Source: Streptomyces naganishii JCM 4654 (GTDB lineage: Bacteria > Actinomycetota > Actinomycetes > Streptomycetales > Streptomycetaceae). Taken from it: a stretch of DNA of 64,000 nt. This document shows, piece by piece, positions 24,640 to 34,800 of the stretch (within the stretch, counting starts at the first letter, position 1; every line of letters begins with the position of its first letter). The translations under genes were made by a program, and so were the position numbers. The notes below the pieces were generated by a model, which worked only from the letters and a program-made list of their open reading frames with translations, searched no databases and was not told where the DNA came from. The DNA lies in contig NZ_BMVF01000013.1 in NCBI RefSeq assembly GCF_014650575.1, positions 124,001 through 188,000 of the forward strand, in the 5' to 3' direction.

Positions 24640-25038
24640 CTAGCGGACGACGTGGACGGTCACCGGCGAGGAGACGCGGTCCAGCTTGGGGTGATGGTGG
24701 TGCTCGTCGGTCGCGTACAGCACCGAACGGAACTGCAGCTGACCCGGGTGCGTGACCTTGACCTTCGCGCGCGCGTTGCCGTCGTAGCTCCGCGCGACGG
24801 CGCGCCAGTGCCCCCAGTGACCGGGTTTGCCGGACCGTTCCTGTACGACGAGGATGGTGAACCACTCGGCGTCGTCGTCACCCGAGCCGTGCACCTTCAC
24901 CACGTGGCCGACGTGCGCGGTGTGGGGGGTCGCCTCGATCGAGATGTCGCCCTTCGCGAACGCCGGGGTTACTGCCATTGCCGCTGAGGCCACACCCAGC
25001 GCGCCGACTACCGCGAGCCGCTTAATACCACGCTTCAT
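24640..25038 (-). CDS. Small secreted protein
   Basis: A 132-residue exported protein. The signal peptide is MKRGIKRLAVVGALGVASAAMAVTPAFA, with an AFA-K cleavage site. The mature part (about 104 residues) is a predicted beta-sandwich: ISIEATPHTAHVGHVVKVHGSG, EWFTILVVQERS and QLQFRSVLYATDEHHHHP, ending VSSPVTVHVVR. A His-rich turn (HHHH) may bind metal. The pattern resembles Ig-like or bacterial big domains, without a clear family. ATG 25038 has GGAGAT upstream. Followed by the 60-bp palindrome. Confidence 0.8.
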   Translation of the reverse strand: MKRGIKRLAVVGALGVASAAMAVTPAFAKGDISIEATPHTAHVGHVVKVHGSGDDDAEWFTILVVQERSGKPGHWGHWRAVARSYDGNARAKVKVTHPGQLQFRSVLYATDEHHHHPKLDRVSSPVTVHVVR

Positions 25039-25075
25039 GCGCGGATCTCCTTGGATCGGTGTCATCGTTCACTTT

Positions 25076-25110
25076 GCACCAACTTGGGCTCTCAACTCCC
25101 CAATTGGTGC
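25076..25110. promoter_or_regulatory. AT-richer inverted repeat in a divergent promoter
   Basis: GCACCAA and TTGGG pair with CCCAA and TTGGTGC, allowing one bulged C, around a 10-nt loop. It lies 37 bp upstream of the secreted-protein start and 190 bp before the SDR gene. A second small palindrome, CTCTT-n9-AAGAG, follows. The local drop in GC suggests a control region. Confidence 0.5.
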
Positions 25111-25299
25111 TCTTTCACCGAAGAAGAGCAGTCGTCGCATCAAGAAGTTGGCCCCCGATTGTCACTACCTCGTAACTGTGCCGGACGACGGCCACACGTA
25201 CCGACGTGCGCTGCGGCCGGCCGGCCGGCGACTTATCCTCATGTTCGGCCGTGTACGCGACGTCATGAAGGCCGCGTACGACAGTGCGGAGGACCGCTT

Positions 25300-26841
25300 G
25301 TGGGCACGGACGGGAACGGCGACGGCGAGCGCCTGCACTGCTTGGTCACCGGCGCGTCCGGGTACGTCGGGGGCCGGCTGGTGCCCGAATTGCTCCGGGC
25401 GGGCCACCGGGTCCGGTGCCTGGCCCGCTCCCCCGGCAAACTCCGCGACCACCCCTGGGCGGCGGACGTCGAGACCGCCCGGGGCGATGTCACGGACGCC
25501 GCCTCCGTCGCCTCCGCCATGCGGGGTATCGACGTCGCCTACTACCTGGTGCACGCCCTCGGCACCGGCTCGGGATTCGAGGACACCGACCGCCGCGCGG
25601 CCCGTATCTTCGCCGAGCAGGCACACGCATCCGGTGTACGGCGGATCGTCTACCTCGGCGGGCTCACCCCGCGGGGCATTCCGGAGCGGGAGCTGTCCGC
25701 CCATCTGAGGTCGCGCGCCGAGGTGGGACGGATCTTCCTGGACGGTCCCGTACCGGCCACGGTGCTGAGGGCGGCCGTCGTCATCGGCTCAGGATCGGCG
25801 TCGTTCGAGATGCTCCGCTACCTCACCGAACGGCTGCCGGTCATGGTGACCCCGAGCTGGGTGCACACCCGCACGCAGCCCATCAGCATCCGGGACGTGC
25901 TGCGCTACCTCGTCGGCTCGGCCACCATGCCAAAGGATGTCGACCGGGCGTTCGACATCGGCGGCCCCGACGTCCTCACGTACCGGGAGATGATGTGCCG
26001 CTACGCCGAGGTCGCCGGGTTGCGGCGCCGGCTCATCCTGCCGGTGCCCGTCCTCACTCCCCGGCTGTCCAGTCACTGGGTCGGGCTCGTGACGCCGGTG
26101 CCCGCTTCGCTCGCCCGGCCCCTGACCGAGTCGCTGCGCCACGAAGTCGTCTGCCACGAACACGACATCGCGCGATACGTGCCGGACCTGCCGGACCGGC
26201 CGCTTCCCTTCGACCAGGCGCTGCGCCTCGCCCTGCAAAAGGTGCGGGACGCCCAGGTCACCACCCGCTGGTCGTCGGCCTCCGTGCCCGGCGCGCCCAG
26301 CGACCCGCTGCCCACCGACCCGGACTGGGCCGGCGGCAGTCTCTACCGGGACGAGCGGCAGTCGCCGGTCCACGCGTCCCGGGACGCACTGTGGAAGGTG
26401 ATCGAAGGGATCGGCGGCGACAACGGCTGGTACTCCTTCCCGCTGGCCTGGGCCGTCCGGGGCTGGCTGGACCGGTTCGCCGGGGGTGTCGGCCTGCGCC
26501 GCGGCCGGCGCGACGCCGAGCACCTGCGCGCAGGCGACTCACTGGACTTCTGGCGGGTGGAGGAGATCGAGCCCGGTCGTCTGCTGCGCCTGCGCGCGGA
26601 AATGCGGCTGCCCGGCCTCGCCTGGCTGGAGATGCGCGTCGAGACCGACGAGGCGGGCCGCACGCTCTACCGGCAGCGCGCTCTGTTCCACCCGCGCGGA
26701 CTGCTGGGCCACGCCTACTGGTGGAGCGTGTGGCCGTTCCACGCCCTCGTCTTCGGCGGCATGGCCCGCAACATCACCCGGGCCGCCGCGAAGGCCGTGA
26801 ACGACGATGTCACGGCCTTGAAGTCGGCGAAGGCACGCTGA
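25300..26841 (+). CDS. SDR-DUF2867 two-domain protein
   Basis: A 513-residue fusion. The first 300 residues are an atypical SDR (NmrA/complex I-like): LVTGASGYVGGRLVPELL binds the cofactor, with IVYLGGLTP and a DIGGPDVLTYREMM segment later. The second part (about 320-510) is DUF2867, an SRPBCC-like domain, seen in LYRDERQSPVHAS, WYSFPLAWAVRGWLDR and LAWLEMRVETDEAGRTLYRQRA. This fusion is widespread in actinobacteria and has no proven substrate. GTG 25300 has GGAGG 7 bp upstream. Earlier codons in the frame lack homology. Confidence 0.88.
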   Translation: MGTDGNGDGERLHCLVTGASGYVGGRLVPELLRAGHRVRCLARSPGKLRDHPWAADVETARGDVTDAASVASAMRGIDVAYYLVHALGTGSGFEDTDRRAARIFAEQAHASGVRRIVYLGGLTPRGIPERELSAHLRSRAEVGRIFLDGPVPATVLRAAVVIGSGSASFEMLRYLTERLPVMVTPSWVHTRTQPISIRDVLRYLVGSATMPKDVDRAFDIGGPDVLTYREMMCRYAEVAGLRRRLILPVPVLTPRLSSHWVGLVTPVPASLARPLTESLRHEVVCHEHDIARYVPDLPDRPLPFDQALRLALQKVRDAQVTTRWSSASVPGAPSDPLPTDPDWAGGSLYRDERQSPVHASRDALWKVIEGIGGDNGWYSFPLAWAVRGWLDRFAGGVGLRRGRRDAEHLRAGDSLDFWRVEEIEPGRLLRLRAEMRLPGLAWLEMRVETDEAGRTLYRQRALFHPRGLLGHAYWWSVWPFHALVFGGMARNITRAAAKAVNDDVTALKSAKAR

Positions 26842-27137
26842 CGCGACCGGCGTGCGGGCTCCCGGGCCCCGGCCGTACCGATCGGGCCGCTCGGGCCGCC
26901 CGGTCTCCCCTTCGCTCGCTCCACGCCGGGTCACCGATGCCTGCCCGGGGCGCGGCGCGCCGAGGAAGCGCGGCGGACGGTGCCGCCGTACACCAAGCTC
27001 GGGTCCGACGTCTTCGAGGCCGCCGAGGGACGGTGGGTGAGCCGCCGTAGCCGTACGCAAGGGGCCGCAGCCGGAGCGGTTCGCCGGCGCGGAGGGGGCA
27101 CTCGCACACCGCACGCCGTACACATCAAGGAGCCATC

Positions 27138-28136
27138 ATGCGGTACCGGAAACTGGGCAGCTCGGACCTGGAGGTCTCGGAGATCTCGCTGGGGTCCTGG
27201 CTGACCTACTCCGGCGGCGTCGAGGCGGACGCCACCCGCGCCTGCACCGAAGCGGCCTTCGAGGCCGGCATCAACTTCTTCGACACCGCCAACGTCTACG
27301 GGCAGGGCGCCGCCGAGACCGCGTGGGGCGAGATCCTCTCCACCCGTCCCCGCGACTCCTACGTCCTGGCCACCAAGGTCTACTTCCCGATGTCGGACGA
27401 CCCCGCCGACCAGGGCCTGTCCCCGGCGCAGATCGCCAAGCAGATCGACGCCTCCCTGACCCGCCTCAAAACCGACCACGTCGACCTCTACCAGGCCCAC
27501 CGCTTCGACGCGTCCGTGCCGGTCGAGGACACGATCGACGCGTTCCGGAAGGTCGTCGAACAGGGCAAGGCCCGCTATCTGGGGTTCAGCGAGTGGACCC
27601 CGGAGCAGATCCGGACCGCGATCGACATCGCCGGCCCCGACCTGTTCGTCTCCTCCCAGCCGCAGTACTCCATGCTGTGGCGGGCCCCCGAGGCCGAGGT
27701 CTTCCCGCTCGCGGCCGCCAACGGCATCTCACAGATCGTGTGGTCGCCGCTGGCCCAGGGCGTCCTCACGGGCAAGTACAAGCCCGGACAGCCCGCACCG
27801 CAGGGCAGCCGGTTCGCCAGCGACACCATGGCCGTCGCCAAGGACCTCGTCTACAGCGACGCCATCCTCGAAGCGGTCCAGCGTCTCGTCCCGATCGCCG
27901 AGGAGGCCGGGATGAGCATGCCCACCCTGGCCCTGGCCTGGGTGCTGCGCCGCAGCGAGGTCGCCTCCGCGATCGTCGGCGCCTCCCGCCCCGAACAGGT
28001 CCACGCGAACGCCGCCGCCTCGGGTGTCGAGTTGCCCGACGACCTGCTGGCCGCCGTCGACCAGGCCCTCGGCGACACCCCCGTCACCGAGCCCACCCTC
28101 GCCCCGGGCGCCGACGCGGGGATCAAGCGCCGGTGA
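27138..28136 (+). CDS. Aldo/keto reductase (Kv-beta/YghZ-like)
   Basis: A 332-residue NADPH-dependent aldo/keto reductase. It begins MRYRKLGSSDLEVSEISLGSW. The catalytic site is FFDTANVYGQG with Lys in LATKVYFPM and His in LYQAHRFD. The C-terminal NADP motif is AIVGASRPEQVHANA. Subunit size and WSPLAQGVLTGKY place it in the Kv-beta/YghZ branch. AAGGAG lies 6 bp before ATG 27138. The 296 bp upstream (26842-27137) hold no supported gene. Convergent with the GH114 gene, 10 bp apart. Confidence 0.92.
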   Translation: MRYRKLGSSDLEVSEISLGSWLTYSGGVEADATRACTEAAFEAGINFFDTANVYGQGAAETAWGEILSTRPRDSYVLATKVYFPMSDDPADQGLSPAQIAKQIDASLTRLKTDHVDLYQAHRFDASVPVEDTIDAFRKVVEQGKARYLGFSEWTPEQIRTAIDIAGPDLFVSSQPQYSMLWRAPEAEVFPLAAANGISQIVWSPLAQGVLTGKYKPGQPAPQGSRFASDTMAVAKDLVYSDAILEAVQRLVPIAEEAGMSMPTLALAWVLRRSEVASAIVGASRPEQVHANAAASGVELPDDLLAAVDQALGDTPVTEPTLAPGADAGIKRR

Positions 28137-28146
28137 CTCGGGCCGG

Positions 28147-28974
28147 TCAGGAATCACCGCAGGTTTCGCGGACGTAGCCCTCGCTGCCCGCCGGCACGAC
28201 GTCGCGGTCGCGGCGGACGATGCTGATCTTGTCGCCCCAGCCCTCGCAGGCCTTCTTCAGGCCCTGCTCGCTGTACTCGATCACGATCACGTCGTCGCCG
28301 AACGCGTCGGTGTAGTCGCCGCATTCGCCGTACTGGCCGCACTCCTCCACGACGGCGAAGTCGACGCCGACCGCCTTGCGGGCCGGGGCGAGTTCGGAGG
28401 TGTTCTTCTGGCCGACGGCCAGGCCCTCGCGGTGGGCGTGGGCGGAGAGCAGGGAGAGGAACGCCTTCGCGTCGCCGGCGGTCAGCAGCCCGCGGGGAAC
28501 GCGGGTGTAGCTGTCGTAATTGTCGGGCTCGACGGCCTCGTAGCCCTTGGCCGCGCATTCGTCGATCCAGGCGTTCACCTTCCGCGCGATGCGTGCGCGC
28601 TTGGCGTCCGTGTGGATGTCCAGGACGGCCTCGCCCCAGTCCTTGTCCATGACGACCTTGCCGCCCTTGTCGCGCAGCAGCAGGTCGGCGTCCCACTTCT
28701 TCTGCGCGTCCGGCTGGGCCTGGAAGGCGTTGACGTAGCAGATGTTGTAGACGCCCTTCGCGGGCGGTGCCGTGTGGTCACGGGTGACGACGGCAACGCC
28801 CTTCGGCGGGGAGTACGGACCACCGAGTTGGTAGTCGAAGTCCGCGTGCGCCGGGGGAAGTCGCACCGCGGTGTCCTTCCCGCTCGAACAAGCGGCAAGG
28901 AGAAGCGAGGCAACGGCGGCCGACACGGCGAGCGTTGCGGCGGACTGGCGGGAACGGGCCCGGACGATGCGCAT
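28147..28974 (-). CDS. GH114 endo-alpha-1,4-polygalactosaminidase-like lipoprotein
   Basis: A 275-residue putative lipoprotein: basic start MRIVRARSRQ, hydrophobic core, lipobox LLAACSSG at about residue 30. The mature part is a TIM-barrel of the GH114/TM1410-like group: YNICYVNAFQAQ, WGEAVLDIHTD, VNAWIDECAAKGYEAVEPDN (the likely catalytic acidic pair), LAVGQKNTSELAP, DFAVVEECGQYGEC. The family cleaves galactosamine polymers. ATG 28974 is chosen because it opens directly into the signal; upstream residues are low complexity. It stands alone, tail-to-tail with an aldo/keto reductase. Confidence 0.85.
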   Translation of the reverse strand: MRIVRARSRQSAATLAVSAAVASLLLAACSSGKDTAVRLPPAHADFDYQLGGPYSPPKGVAVVTRDHTAPPAKGVYNICYVNAFQAQPDAQKKWDADLLLRDKGGKVVMDKDWGEAVLDIHTDAKRARIARKVNAWIDECAAKGYEAVEPDNYDSYTRVPRGLLTAGDAKAFLSLLSAHAHREGLAVGQKNTSELAPARKAVGVDFAVVEECGQYGECGDYTDAFGDDVIVIEYSEQGLKKACEGWGDKISIVRRDRDVVPAGSEGYVRETCGDS

Positions 28975-29203
28975 ACTGACGAGTTCCAGGTGGGGGGCAC
29001 GTCCCCGCCTCGGACGCTGAAAGCGGTCCTGGCGACTCGGTCCGGGCTTGCGGCGCTGGGGCCGACCTACCGGCTGGGCATGCCTCTTGACCGGTGTTCT
29101 CACATCCAGTCAGCCCGGAAACTAACTGATCATGAATCATCCTGTCAATCGTGACGGCGGCATTCGTTCGCGGTCGACCGCGGTCAACCGCGGTCACCCG
29201 CGG

Positions 29204-29842
29204 TCAACCGCTGGGCGTCGTGGGGCCAAGGAGTTTCCAGCCGGACTGCCAGGGCCAGCCGTTGGCCGCGTTGAGGCTGATGTTGAGGAAGGCGAGGTGC
29301 TCCAGTGCGCGGGCCGCCGCGAGCGGTCCGGCGTCGACGGGGCGGTAGCCGATGGCTTCGAGAAGGGCCGCGACGGTGTTCTTGGCCTGCTCGTCGTCTC
29401 CGGCGTAGAACCCGTCCAGCTGCGTGCCGTCGATCACCGGGTCGGCCTGGTGGGAGGCGAACACCGTGTTGAACGCCTTGACGACGTGCGCCCCCGGAAG
29501 CCGCTCGGCGGTCTCCTCCGCGCCGGAGCGGTCGGTGACCGCGAGCTGAGAGCCGTCCGCGGTGAGGGGGTTGGTCGCGTCGATGACGAGCTTGCCGGTG
29601 ACCGCGTCCGCGATCTCCCGGGCGACGTCGGGGATCGCGCCGTAGGGGACGGCGAGGACGGTGGCGTCCGCCTCACGCGCTGCCTCGGCCGTGCCGGCCG
29701 CCGCCGTGCCTCCGACTTCGTCGGCGAGGGCGCGCGCGTGCGCCGTGTCGGTGGCACTGACGGTGACGGTGTGGCCGGCCCGGACGACGCCACGGGCCAC
29801 GGCGCCGCCGACGTTGCCGGCTCCGATGATCGCGATGTGCAC
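29204..29842 (-). CDS. NADPH-dependent F420 reductase-type oxidoreductase
   Basis: A 212-residue Rossmann protein of the F420_oxidored family. The nucleotide-binding start is VHIAIIGAGNVGGAVARGV; NP(L)TADGSQ and VVKAFNTVFASHQ are typical of FNO-like proteins. FNO moves hydride between NADPH and coenzyme F420, which Streptomyces makes; shorter relatives also reduce other substrates. GTG 29842 follows AAGGAG with a 7-bp gap. The longer frame upstream would include a 9-bp repeat array and is not real. Confidence 0.85.
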   Translation of the reverse strand: MHIAIIGAGNVGGAVARGVVRAGHTVTVSATDTAHARALADEVGGTAAAGTAEAAREADATVLAVPYGAIPDVAREIADAVTGKLVIDATNPLTADGSQLAVTDRSGAEETAERLPGAHVVKAFNTVFASHQADPVIDGTQLDGFYAGDDEQAKNTVAALLEAIGYRPVDAGPLAAARALEHLAFLNISLNAANGWPWQSGWKLLGPTTPSG

Positions 29843-29944
29843 GGCGGGACTCCTTGCTTGCGGTGGTGTCAGTCGGCCGCCGCCGGGTCGCCGGCGGCGC
29901 GGTGGTGGTCCTCCAGCGCCGGATACGAGCGCTGTACGTCCGAT

Positions 29945-30028
29945 GAGTGCTTCGAGTGCTTTGAGTGCTTCGAGTCCTTGAATCTTGCGAGTCCTTCGTC
30001 CTGCGTCTGCGAGTCCTTTGAGTCCATG
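29945..30028. repeat. Degenerate 9-bp repeats (GAGTGCTTC family)
   Basis: About seven copies of a 9-bp unit: GAGTGCTTC, GAGTGCTTT, GAGTGCTTC and GAGTCCTTG in tandem at 29945-29980, then GAGTCCTTC, GAGTCCTTT and GAGTCCATG spaced to 30028. They sit about 100 bp upstream of the F420-type reductase start, in the 279-bp gap before the dehydrogenase gene, which otherwise holds nothing recognisable. Confidence 0.75.
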
Positions 30029-30121
30029 CAGCCACATACGTGGCCGAAGCGCCCCGCGGGAGGGCCCGACCGGTGGACACACGGTCACCGGGGCGCCCGT
30101 GGCACTCGGCCGACCCGCCTC

Positions 30122-31072
30122 TCAGGTCCGCGCCGCGGCGACGGCTCGTTCGGCGGCTTCGCGCAGGATCCTGACGCCGGCGTCCAGCGCCTGGTGCTCC
30201 TCGGCTGTCATGGCCGGCTCGTGCATCTGCTGGACGCCGCCCGCGCCGAGAACGCTGGACAGGGAGAGCGTGACCTCGTGGGCGGCGGAGTAGGCCGCGA
30301 CGGGCAGCACCGCGCGTTCGTCGCGCAGGACCGCCTCGACGAGCCGGGCGGAGACCGCGCCGATGCCGTACTGGCTGGCGCCGGTGCCCTCGATGATGGT
30401 GATGTTGGCGTAGCGGATGCCGTCGTCCACCTCACCGCGTACCTCCTCGACCGATTGGCCGTCCCGGCTCAGCAGGTCGGTGACGGGGATGCCGCCCACG
30501 CTCGCGGAGGACCACAGCAGCACCTCGGAGGTGCCGTGTTCGCCCACCACCAGAGCCTGCACGTCCCGCGCCCGGACCCGGAGGTGGTCCGCGAGCAGGC
30601 CGCGAAAGCGCAGAGTGTCGATGAACGTGCCGGTCGAGAAGACCCGCTCGTGCCCGGCCAGGTGACGGGTGAGGTCGGCCAGCGGATCCGGTGGGTCGGT
30701 GACCACCATGAGCACCGCCTCCGGAGCGACCGCGACCACCCTCGGAACGATGTCCGCGAAGACCTTGGCGTTGGTCTCCAGCAGCCGCAGGCGCCCCTTG
30801 GGGTCGGAGCGGTCGGTGGCGCCGCCGGCCTTCTCGTTCACCCCGGCGGTGATCACGACGACCGCTGCGCCGACGAGGTCGTCGTAACCGCCCGAGCGCA
30901 GGTCGACCCTCGGTGACAGGGGCGCCGCGTAGCGCAGGTCGGCGGCCACGCCGTCGGCGCGGGCGGTGTCGCGGTCGATCAGCACGATCTCCCTGCGACT
31001 GCCGCCGCGTTCGACGAGGGACAGGGCGGTGGCCGATCCCACCGCGCCGACCCCCACGATGCCGACCTTCAT
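30122..31072 (-). CDS. L-lactate dehydrogenase-like protein with altered substrate loop
   Basis: A 316-residue LDH/MDH-superfamily protein. NAD-binding start is MKVGIVGVGAVGSATAL; catalytic His is in VVGEHGTSEV, and Arg171-equivalent in FIDTLRFRGLL. Deviations: the specificity position reads VNEKAG, where LDH has NQKPG (Gln102) and MDH has Arg; about seven extra residues (TDRSDPK) enlarge the mobile loop; NPVD is replaced by DPPD; and GEHGD by GEHGT. The enzyme may therefore use a different 2-oxo/hydroxy acid. GGAAGGGG precedes ATG 31072. Confidence 0.85.
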   Translation of the reverse strand: MKVGIVGVGAVGSATALSLVERGGSRREIVLIDRDTARADGVAADLRYAAPLSPRVDLRSGGYDDLVGAAVVVITAGVNEKAGGATDRSDPKGRLRLLETNAKVFADIVPRVVAVAPEAVLMVVTDPPDPLADLTRHLAGHERVFSTGTFIDTLRFRGLLADHLRVRARDVQALVVGEHGTSEVLLWSSASVGGIPVTDLLSRDGQSVEEVRGEVDDGIRYANITIIEGTGASQYGIGAVSARLVEAVLRDERAVLPVAAYSAAHEVTLSLSSVLGAGGVQQMHEPAMTAEEHQALDAGVRILREAAERAVAAART

Positions 31073-31297
31073 CGGGAACCCCTTCCTTTTCCCACCGTAT
31101 GGCCCGGTCCCCACGCTCGCCACCGACAAGGTGTTGCCCGTCCGGGCGGACCGTGCTGGTCCGGGGTGGTTTCCCCCGGGCGGGCGCGTCGGGCGACGGG
31201 AAACCCGTCGACCGCGGGGCGGCCCGGCGGGGAGGGTGTTGCCGTCAGGACCGAGTACGACCTGCGGTGACGCAGGGGAAACGCAAGGGGGAAACCG

Positions 31298-31663
31298 ATG
31301 CGCAAGATGATCCGCGGGGCCGCCGCGCTCGCGACCGCGGCCGCCGCCGTCGTGGGCCTGAGCGGGGTGGCCGACGCCAGGCCCGCCGACCCCTGGGCGG
31401 GCTGCCCGGACGGGGCGGTCTGCGTCTACCCGCAGGACCAGAACCCGGCGGTGAGGCCGAGCCTGGTCTTCTACAGCTACGGGCCGCACAACCTCACCAA
31501 CCAGTACGGCCGCCACTGGGTCCTCAACAACCAGTACGGCGGTGCGACCGCCGCCCTGTGCACCGGCTCGGGCGGCGTGGGCTGCGGCAGCCGGATCGCG
31601 CAGGGCACGGGCGTCTACGCCGACCTGACGCCGGTCAACTCCATCACCCTCTACCGTCCGTAG
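31298..31663 (+). CDS. Secreted peptidase inhibitor I36-like protein
   Basis: A 121-residue exported protein: signal peptide MRKMIRGAAALATAAAAVVGLSGVADA (quoted in part: ALATAAAAVVGL), then a 95-residue domain with WAGCPDGAVCVYPQDQ, a tyrosine/asparagine-rich core (LTNQYGRHWVLNNQYGG) and four cysteines that could pair. This matches inhibitor family I36 (Streptomyces metalloproteinase inhibitor, gamma-crystallin-like fold). Many members have no proven inhibitor activity. AAGGGGGAAA precedes the start. Confidence 0.85.
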   Translation: MRKMIRGAAALATAAAAVVGLSGVADARPADPWAGCPDGAVCVYPQDQNPAVRPSLVFYSYGPHNLTNQYGRHWVLNNQYGGATAALCTGSGGVGCGSRIAQGTGVYADLTPVNSITLYRP

Positions 31664-31846
31664 CCGTCTCCACTGCCACCCCGCGAACGTCTGACCGAGC
31701 GGGGTTCGGCGAAGGGGCGTCCGGGACCGGCCCGCCGGTTCTGGACGCCCGTCGTCTTCCCGCCGCCGCGCACGCATCGTGACGCGGCGTCCCCACCACG
31801 GCAGTAGCCTGGGCCCGCGCCGTCTCACGGCCTGGGCACGCTTGCC

Positions 31847-34800
31847 ATGGGGGACCTCTTGGGAGAGCCGCAGCAGGAAGCCGGCACCGGACACGGACAC
31901 GAAGCGGAAGCGGCGGCGCCGGCCACACCGCCCTTTCCGCGGCAGTTGCGCCGATTACGTCAGCAGCGCGGTCTGTCGCTGGCCGAACTGGCCCGGCGGA
32001 CGCACTACAGCAAGGGATATCTGAGCAAGATCGAGACGGGCGCGAAGCGCGCGACCGCCGACGTGGCCCGGCGCTGCGACGAAGTCCTCGACGCAGGGGG
32101 TGAGTTGCTGCGGCTGGCCGGAGAGGCGCACCAGGCGCGCGGCGGCGACGACGTCCCGGGCGCCGCCTGTCCCTACCGGGGGCTGTCGGCGTTCACCACG
32201 CGGGACGCCGACCGGTTCTTCGGCCGGGAGCAGGCTCTCGCCGCACTCGTCGAGCACCTCTTCAGCAGGGTCGGCGAAGGCCCGTTGATGGTCGTCGCAC
32301 CCTCCGGTGCCGGCAAGTCCTCGCTGATCAACGCGGGTCTCGTGCCGGCGCTGCGGCGGCCGGGCGGCTTCCCCATGGCCGGCGCCGACCGCTGGCCGGT
32401 CGTCGGCCTCACCCCCACGGCACGTCCGCTGGACGAACTGGCCGAGCACACGGCCAAGGCCCTGGGAACAGACCCGCGCCTGACCGGCCAGGAGGTGGCG
32501 GACCGGCCCGACGCCCTGCTCAGGGCCGTACGGGCGCACTCGGGCGGCGACCGGGGCGACCGCGGTACGCCACCGCCCGCCCGACTGGTGCTGCTCGTCG
32601 ACCAGTTCGAGGAGCTGTTCACACTGTGCTCCGACGAGACCGAGCGGCGCGTCTACGCCCGCGTGCTGTGCGCGCTGGCCGCCCCGCCCGCATCGACGGC
32701 GTACGACTCCGCGGTCGTACTCCTGGGCGTACGCGCCGACTTCTCCGGCCGGTTCCTCGAACTGCCCGAGCTCGCACCGGTGTTCGCCGACGGCCTGCAC
32801 GTCCTGCCGGCGATGACCACGGCGGAGCTGTGCGCCTGTGTCACCCGCCCCGCCGAACTGGCCGGTCTCGCCCTGGAACCGGGGCTCCTCCCCCTGCTCC
32901 TGCGCGACGCCGGGGTCACGGGTGAGCCCGGTGCGGAACGTGTCCGGGCCGGCGTCCTGCCCCTGGTGTCCCACGCGCTGATGGCCACCTGGCGGGAGCG
33001 CGAGAAGAGCGTGCTGACCGTCGCCGGCTACGAGCGCACCGGCGGCATCCAGGGCGCCGTCGCGCGTACCGCCGAGGACGCCTTCGCCCGGCTGCATCCG
33101 GCCGAGCAGAAGACCGTCCGGCGCATCCTGTCCCGGCTGGTGCACCTCGCCGACAGCGCCGACGGGACCGGCGTCACCCGCAGGCGGGTCGGGCGTGACG
33201 CCCTCGCGGCGCGGCCTGCCGACGCGGACGGCGCCGCGAGGGCGCTCGACGCCTTCGTGCGGGCCCGCCTGATCACCGTGGACAGCGACACCGTGGAGAT
33301 CACGCACGAGGCCCTGCTGCACAGCTGGCCCCGGCTGCGCGAGTGGATCCGCTCCGACCGGGCCGCCCTGCTGAACCGCCAGCAGCTCGCCCATGCGGCC
33401 GCCGAGTGGGAACGGGAAGGCCGCGACCCCAGCGCGCTGTACCGGGGGGCCCGCCTGGAGGCCGTGGGGTCCCTGACCGGGGACGAGGACAGCCGCATCG
33501 GGCCCCTCGATCCCACCGAGGAGGCCTTCCTGCACGCGAGCCGCCGGGAGGAGCTGGCCCGGCGGCGGCAGGCGCGGCGCCAGGTGCGGTCGCGGCAGGC
33601 GCTGGTGGCGTTGCTCGTCGTCCTGCTCGGCTGCGCCCTGGCGGCGGGGGCGCTGGCCTTCCGGCAGCGCGGCCGGGCACTGGCCCAGGAGCACACGGCG
33701 CGGGCGCAGGCCCTCGCCCTGCAGTCCACCCTGCTGGCGGCCGGCCGCCCGGAGGCGTCGATGCTGCTCGCCGGGGCCGCCTACCGCGCCGCCCCGACCG
33801 CGACGGCCCGCGGGGCCCTGCTCAGCATCCAGGCCCAGCCGTTCGTCGCCCGGCTCGGCGGGCACAGCGGCGCGGTCAACGCGGTCGCCTTCGCGCCCGG
33901 CAAGCGGCTGCTGGCGACCGGCAGTTCGGACGGGACGGTCCGCGTACGGCGCCTGTCCGACCGCCGTACGATCGCCACCCTGGCCGTGACCGGCCGCGTC
34001 CGCTCGATCGCCTTCGGCCCGCAGGGTGACACGGTGGCCGCGACCGACTCCGAAGGGGTGGTACGGCTGTGGAGCTGGGGCGCGGCCAGGCGGGCCGTCA
34101 CCGTCCTGCCCGCGGACACCCGGGGCGCCCGCGCGGTCGCCTTCGCCCCGCGGGGGCGCACCCTGGCCGTGGCCGCCGGCGCCGTGATCGACCTGTGGGA
34201 CACGGCCGGGCAACCCCGGCTCCTCGCCCGGCTGACCGGCCACACCGGCCGCGTCGACGCCCTGGCCTACGCCCCGGACGGCCGCACCCTCGCCTCGGGC
34301 GGCACGGATCGCACCGTACGCCTATGGGACACCGGCCGGACGCGCCCCCTGGCGGTGCTGCGCGGCCACACCGGCGAAGTGCTCGGCCTGGCCTTCGCGC
34401 CCGACGGCCGCGGCCTGGCCAGCGGCTCGGTGGACCGGACCGTACGGCTGTGGGACGTCGGTGAGCGCCGCACCACGGCGACGCTCACCGGGCACAGCGA
34501 CGACGTCAACGCGGTGACCTACACACCCGACGGCACGACGGTGATCAGCGCGAGCGGGGACGGCACGACGAGACTGTGGGACGTCCGGAAGGGACGGCTC
34601 CTCGCCACGCTGGCCGGACACACCGACTACGTGATGTCCGCCGCGGTCGATCCCACTGGAGCGCTGCTGGCCACCGGCGGATTCGACCACTCCGTCGTCC
34701 TGTGGGACCTGCGCGGCCGCCTGCTGGCCGCACGCCCCTTCACGGAGGTGTCCAGGATCGCCTACCGCCCCGACGGCCGGGTCCTGGCCGCCGCCGACGC

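Noticed and set aside
26980..27204. Possible aldo/keto reductase start remnant (PPYTKLGSD) before the 27138 gene
   Set aside because: The resemblance covers fewer than ten residues and then ends; too short to call a duplicated gene remnant.
31955..34243. 762-residue leftward frame opposite the WD40 protein
   Set aside because: Antisense shadow of the NTPase and WD40 regions; no start context or motif.
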